A stretch of DNA of 64,000 nucleotides from NCBI GenBank assembly GCA_951799405.1, contig OX637359.1:6444201-6508200 (forward strand), written 5' to 3'. Under the pieces are notes generated by a model that saw nothing but the letters and a program-made list of their open reading frames with translations, made no database searches and was not told the DNA's origin. A program made the position numbers and the translations under genes. Shown here one piece after another: positions 22,701 to 28,700 of the stretch (positions within the stretch are counted from its first letter, which is position 1; every line of letters starts with the position of its first letter). This stretch comes from Agapetus fuscipes (lineage: Eukaryota > Arthropoda > Insecta > Trichoptera > Glossosomatidae).

Positions 22701-25700
22701 AGTGATCCGGGACGAGCCACCGCGCAGCCATGCGCTCCCTGATCGACGGAAAAAAGGAGTAGATGACCTTGTCACACGATGTGACGTCCCAGTACCTTTG
22801 CCACTGTGCGTATGTAGCGTCGCGAACCGAGTCCCTGACACGCTGCGTCAGGCGTCCATCCGGCGGCGGCGGGATCACCTGATGTTCAAGCTTGGCCGGG
22901 AGGCCTCGCCTGAGAGAACCGATAGCGGCGCGGTACTGGAGCTCGAGGTCGAGGGGGAGCACCCCGGCTAGGGCTGGGAGCGAGTCCGTCGCGGTGGATC
23001 GGTACGCTTTTGTCAGGAGGAGCAACGAACTCCTCTGACCGGAAAGCGCCGCGCGTCGTGCATTTCCACGCCGACACTTGTCCGCCCAGCATGACGCCGC
23101 ATAAGCGGCGGTGCCGAGGAAGACCGAGTCATAGAGGATGCGGAGTGCACGACCCCGCAGGCCCCACGACGTGTTCGATAGTCGAGCCATCTTCCCGAAT
23201 GCGCTATTCGCCTTCTGGGTGATGGCTTTCGCGTGCTCAACGAAGGGGAAGTTGGCGTTCAGGGAAACGCCCAGGTATACTACGGTCCGCGAGAATTTTA
23301 CGCGTGTGTCTAGGAACATTATTTTTGGGGGTCTACCGACGTCTAGCTTACCCTTGAGGAGGATAGCTTCGGTCTTGTGGGGAGCAAAGGAGAGCTTATT
23401 ATTAACCCCCCAGTCTGCTATGGCGCGGAGGGCTGACTGAGATAGAGATTCCATCTCAGCACGTGATCCCGCCTCCACAGTGAGAAGCGCATCGTCCGCG
23501 TAAGCACGCACCTCGCAGCCCTGGGGGAGAGGGAGAGAGAGAAGATCATCAAACAGGATGTTCCAGAGGAGGGGCCCGAGGACTGAGCCCTGGGGGCATC
23601 CCCTGGATACATCCCTCTCAATAAGGGTGGGGCCCGCGTCCATCGTAACGCGTCGCGCGGAGAAGTACGAAGCTATGCAGTCGTATATATTAGCCGGAAT
23701 ATTACGACGCCTGAGCTTCGCCAAGATCATGGGCCACCAGGCGCTATCGAAAGCGCCTGAAATGTCCAGGAGAACCGCCAGTACGTACTTGGAAGTCGAT
23801 TCCCTGACCGCCTCCATGGCCGACCGGATGGCGTCCTCCGTAGAGAGGCCAGGCCGGAAGCCATACTGGCGGGCGGAAATTGACATTCCGGAAGTGGTGA
23901 GGTGGGATTCAACTCGATTAGCGATGAGCTTTTCGAGTATCTTCCCAAGGACTGGGAGAAGGGTTATGGGGCGATATGCTTTAGGGTCCGTCGGTGGTTT
24001 CGCGGTGGTTTTGCGGAGTACCTTGAGGAGGCCGACCTTCCAACAGCGCGGGAAGACTCCTTGCTGGATGCACGCGGCGAAAATGGCTTTAATGTCGTGT
24101 GGGGCTACGGCCCACGCCACCTTGACCATAGAATTATTGATTCTATCTAGTCCAGGGGCTTTCCGCGGAGCAAGTGATTTTACAATCGCATCTATCTCAC
24201 TGAAGGTGGGTAGAGACGACTCTGCGCTATCCAATGGACGCGCAGCCTCGGCACGGATCTGTGCATCTTGCTCGCTGTCAATCAGCGGGCAGTCCGTGGT
24301 GATGAGCGCGTCGAGGAAGGCCTCGCACGTGGACGTGAGTGTGCCAGAGTGGCCGCGCGCCCCAGGAAGAGTGATTCCGCTAAGCACCCCGCCCAGCGTG
24401 ACGCTAAACGTTACCATGCGGTATGCCTCTCCCCAGGGGTCCGGATTAGTGCTAGCAGTGATGAACGCGCGCCACGCGGCCTTCTTTTCCTTCTTCATCT
24501 CCTGCTTATACACTCGAAGTGATCTCCGGAGGGCGTTCTTAAGGAACGCCACAGGTGAAACCCCATACCGGTCGGGGATGGTGCGGGAAGCGCAGCGCGG
24601 GCAGGAGGTGACGGCGCCGGCGCCATCGCGGGCGGCGGCAGTATCAAGTGGGGGGACAACCTGAGGGGCTGGGATGATCTGTGACAACGCGGTGTCACTG
24701 AGATGACAGGGACAGTAGGTACCTGCCACGGCCCGCTGGTGCTTCCTCCTTGCATGTTTAACCCTTCCCTGGAGGGCCGCAAGCCCGTTGTTCCACCAGG
24801 CGGAGGGTCTCGATCGCGGCGGGCCACAACGCCCAATGGACTCATTGGCGGACATGATGATGGCCTCCTGCAGCCTATCGGCAGCTTCTTCCGGACCATT
24901 ACAGCCCTCACGGGCGATGCGGTCGAAGCGCTCCCCAAGGCTGGCCCTGAAGCCCTCCCATCCCACTTCGTTTCCGGCCCTAAAGTGCGCAGGAAGTGCA
25001 GCTCCAGAGAGGGGGATAGGGGGAAGAGAAGTATGGGTGGATAACCTGTATGTGATGAGTCTATGATCGCTACAAGAAGCGTCTGGGTGAACCTGCCAGT
25101 CGGAGATGGCAAAGGGGCTAAAAGAGGGGCTTGTGAGTGTCGCATCTATGTGCGACTCCCCGGTCCCTGAGTGTGACGTGAAGGTAGGAATACTAAGAGG
25201 ATCATTAATGACGGTCAGTTGTTCAGTGTAAATGAACTCCTCCAGGAAGGTGCGGCCTTGATCTCTGGTGCGAGAAGCCGGCACGCACGGAGCCCAGAGG
25301 GTAGACTGAATGTTAAGGTCCCCGCCGATGAGCACAGGCTTTCCCCTAAGACAGGAGAGAGCGCGCTCGAGCGGGGGAAGAAATTCCTCAGTGGGAATGG
25401 AAAATTTAAAGTAGACAGATATAATGTATAAGGACTCTCTGGAGCTCCATTGCAGCTCAATGCAGCTCTGGAAATCGGTGGAAAGATGGGAGAGAAACAG
25501 TACCTTGACGGAAGGGTTCGCTATGACTACCGCAGCTCTCGGGGGATGTCCGGTTTCCACTGTGCGGGCGTCTGGCCCCAGCCCCCAGGTTGCCCCCTCC
25601 CTGGTGTACTGCTCCTGCAGGAGCAGCACGTCCAGTTTGTGGGCCTCCATGATGACTTGGGCCTCTGCCGTTGCCGCTTGGCTGTTGTTGGCGTTCAGCT

Positions 25701-28700
25701 GTCCTATCATGAGAGCCATTAGTAATTTGTTCTGGCCATCTCTCGGCGGGCCGCGGCGAGTCGCGCGGGGCAATTCTCGTCGCCCGTCTGATGATCGCCC
25801 GCGGGGGCCTTGTGCTGCGTGCACGTAGCGCACTTATGGAGGGCGGCCTCCGCCTTGCACTGGTCCCTATCATGGGGGCCAGCGCACTTCGAGCACACGC
25901 TCGGCTTATTGCAATTTCTTGCGATGTGGCCAAATATCTGGCATCTGTGGCAGCGGGTGGCTCCACAGAAGTCCCGGATACCATGGGCATCCCAGCCTAG
26001 GAACAGGCGGCCTCTGCTTATCAGGGCAGATCTGATGCACGGGGGGACGTTGACGACAAAATGGCAGTTCCCTGTACGGGGACCTGTCTTGTGGGAGAGC
26101 GTCACTCGGCGCTTTATCTCTTCTCGAGTCAAGGTGGAGTGATCCTCTGTCTGGGCCGCGATTGCCGAGGACAGCTCGTCTATTGTTGTGGTTTGGGGCA
26201 GCCCGAAGATGATGCACCTGGGCATCCTCGGTTGCGGACCTTGGGCTGACAGACCAGCGCTCTTTGATAGGGCCTGGATCAACTTGGAGGCCTGCTCCTG
26301 GGTACGCAGCCGTACGGCTACGCCCCCATTACGAGTCTTGTCCTTTCGGACTACCTCGACACCCAGAGACTGCGGGTTAACTTCGTTAGAGAGGGCCTGA
26401 AGGGTCCTCTCAAACGAGCGGGGGGTGTCATTGTCAGCTTTGGAGCTGACAATTACCACTGGGCGAGCGGGCCCCAGGGGTGGGAAGTCGGGCTTCCCTG
26501 CCGCAACTTTGCTCCACGTCCTAGAGGGACGGAAAGGGGCAGCAGTCGCGGCGGCGGCGGTGGAAGGTGCCTGCGGGGCAGCGGAGGTCGCGGAGGAGTC
26601 CTCTAGATTCCTCCTGAGGGTGGTAATTAGGAGCTTAGCCTTGCTTAGCTCCATTTCCATATCGGAGAGGGCGAGCTTAGTTTTAGCAAGCTCGAGCTGG
26701 GCCTGGAGGAGTTCCACCTCCTGGTCCCCGCTTCGCTCGCGGATAGCGGCTCTCTCCCAGCTGATGTTGTCCAGCAGCTGGTCAATGAGGGCTCTTTCAG
26801 CCTTGGTGGTCTTGTTGGCCTTGGAGTTGTATAGCTCCTTGATGCCCCTGAAGGCTTCCTCAAAGCCTGCAGCGGGTGAGGTTGTGGGGACAGCGGCGCG
26901 GGGGGTACACGGGGTGGTGGGGGCTACCGGGGCTGTGGGGGAGTTGGCGGCGGACGTTGACGCGCGAGGGGTGGTGCGACGGTCGGGAGGGGGGCTGCAG
27001 CTACCTGAAGAAGAAGGGAGGGAGCCACTCTGGCTTCCCCTTCTCTTCCTCGTCTTAATCCGTGGCTTGTGGGCCGTCGGCGTATGGGCAAGCGGCATGG
27101 TTGGAGTTTATCAATCAATGAAACTCCAAGCAGTCGGGCCCTGCCTTAGTTGGTCCAATAAGAGAGACGGCCAGGCCCGCTGGTGGGCGGGACAAGGCGG
27201 GGGAAACCGTGGCCAGGCGGGGCCAGCCAGGGAAGGCCGTGTCGTGTACGGCCGGGAGGGGGGGGGGGTTTGGCCAGCTAATGACTGGGGGCGTGGCCAG
27301 CTAATGACCTTGGGGTGGGGCTTGGCCGAAGCCAATCAGGAGCGCGCGCGTGGCCTACTAATGGCCGGGGGTGACGGGGGGGGCGGGGCGGGCTTAATGG
27401 TGATGGTTCCGAGAAATGCCATCGAGTGGGCTTTCCGGAGTAGGCCTAAAATTTCGCGATACAAGAAAAAAGATTTTTCGCGATTTTGATACAAATTATT
27501 ATTAGATATCAACGCGTGATATGTCGAACGATAGGGAATATTGCGGTGCACGTTTTGAGACACTGCACGGGTCAGTGGGGTTTACGAGAGCGGCTCTAGA
27601 AATTTATTTTAGCACAGACACTGTTTCACGAAAAACACAAAAATAAAAAGTCGAATCCAAAAAATAACTACACACGCGCACGTAAAACGATGAGACGAAC
27701 AAAGTAAAGTATAGCTCGGGCTCACAGAAGCAAAAATAGCACTTTGAGAGTGAAAAGAAAAAAACTTGCTGCGTTGGGCAAACGGCAGCGCGCGGAGCGT
27801 TCAGAAACACGTCCGCACACAGTCATTGCTAAAGATGTCATTAGGTAATTATGAATGAATAATTCATTAAAATATACAATAATGAATTATTAATTGATGA
27901 TATTAATACCTGTTTCTGGCCAGGCAGAATAGGTTGGTGAATTGCGTTCCTATTTACAAGTCAATTTTTTAAAGAAAAAAAACAAGTTTTGACAAGACCA
28001 GGGCTGGAAGTCTCATCCCCACGGTAATTCTTACGTACCGAATATCGGTTATATTTGTATAAAGACTAATCAGCTGTTCATTTGCGGCTATCTTGGATTG
28101 ACAGGTCTTCATACAAATACTAGGTAAGAATTAACGGGCAGTAGGTAAGAATTACCGTGGTATAATAAATAAATAAACCGCGATAAGAACATAGAGCGCT
28201 GATCAGCACTTTGGCAGTTGAGAGGTTAAAGACCTGTATGTGAGTGTTGGGCACACTGTCCATTCTCATGGCACACTTGGGCTGGGCGCTGCGTGCAGGG
28301 GCCGCTGTCTTGAAGGGGTTGAGGGGCTGCTGGGGGGGCGGCCCCCTGAGGGCCTCCGCCCCCCCAGCAGCAGCAGCAGCGGGGGGCAGCAGCTGCTTCA
28401 CAGCTGAGCGGATCTCCCCCACCACGGCGTGGTGCTGGCTCAGCTCTGACTCCAGCTGCTTCAGCCGATCTTCAAAATGCAGCCATTTGTTCTGGAAGAT
28501 ATACAAAATAAAGATGGACTCGGGCTATTAGAAAACTTGGGAATTTTTGGTATGTCACCTGGCTACTTCTTATTTATGGTGAATTCCCGCGGAAAGCAGG
28601 GGCGCATGTCAAGTAGACTTGACATGCGCCTGCGTGCTTGCGTGTGCGGATTTCGAATGTTGGGAATAATTGAAGGAAAGTAGGTAACAATTCACTCACA

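Larger units (their letters stand above)
22110..27830 (-). mobile_element. R1-clade non-LTR retrotransposon with both ORFs open
   Basis: GC-rich block against an AT-rich background, in the intron between mannosidase exons 2 and 3 and in the gene's own orientation. ORF1 is at 27098-25719, ORF2 at 25719-22387; about 700 bp of 5' UTR and about 270 bp of 3' sequence complete it. Exact ends are estimated, and no target duplication was found. Both ORFs are uninterrupted, so this may be a recently active copy. Confidence 0.88.

Noticed and set aside
23558..24664. Long plus-strand open frame of 368 codons opposite the LINE
   Set aside because: It is antisense to the reverse transcriptase ORF, which has clear catalytic motifs; GC-rich coding DNA leaves long open frames on the other strand. 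The same applies to the plus-strand frame at 26425-27489.
25719..25833. Upstream GTG start for LINE ORF2
   Set aside because: The 38 extra codons simply overlap ORF1 in another frame. ATG 25719 overlaps the ORF1 stop in the TAATG pattern known for this clade.
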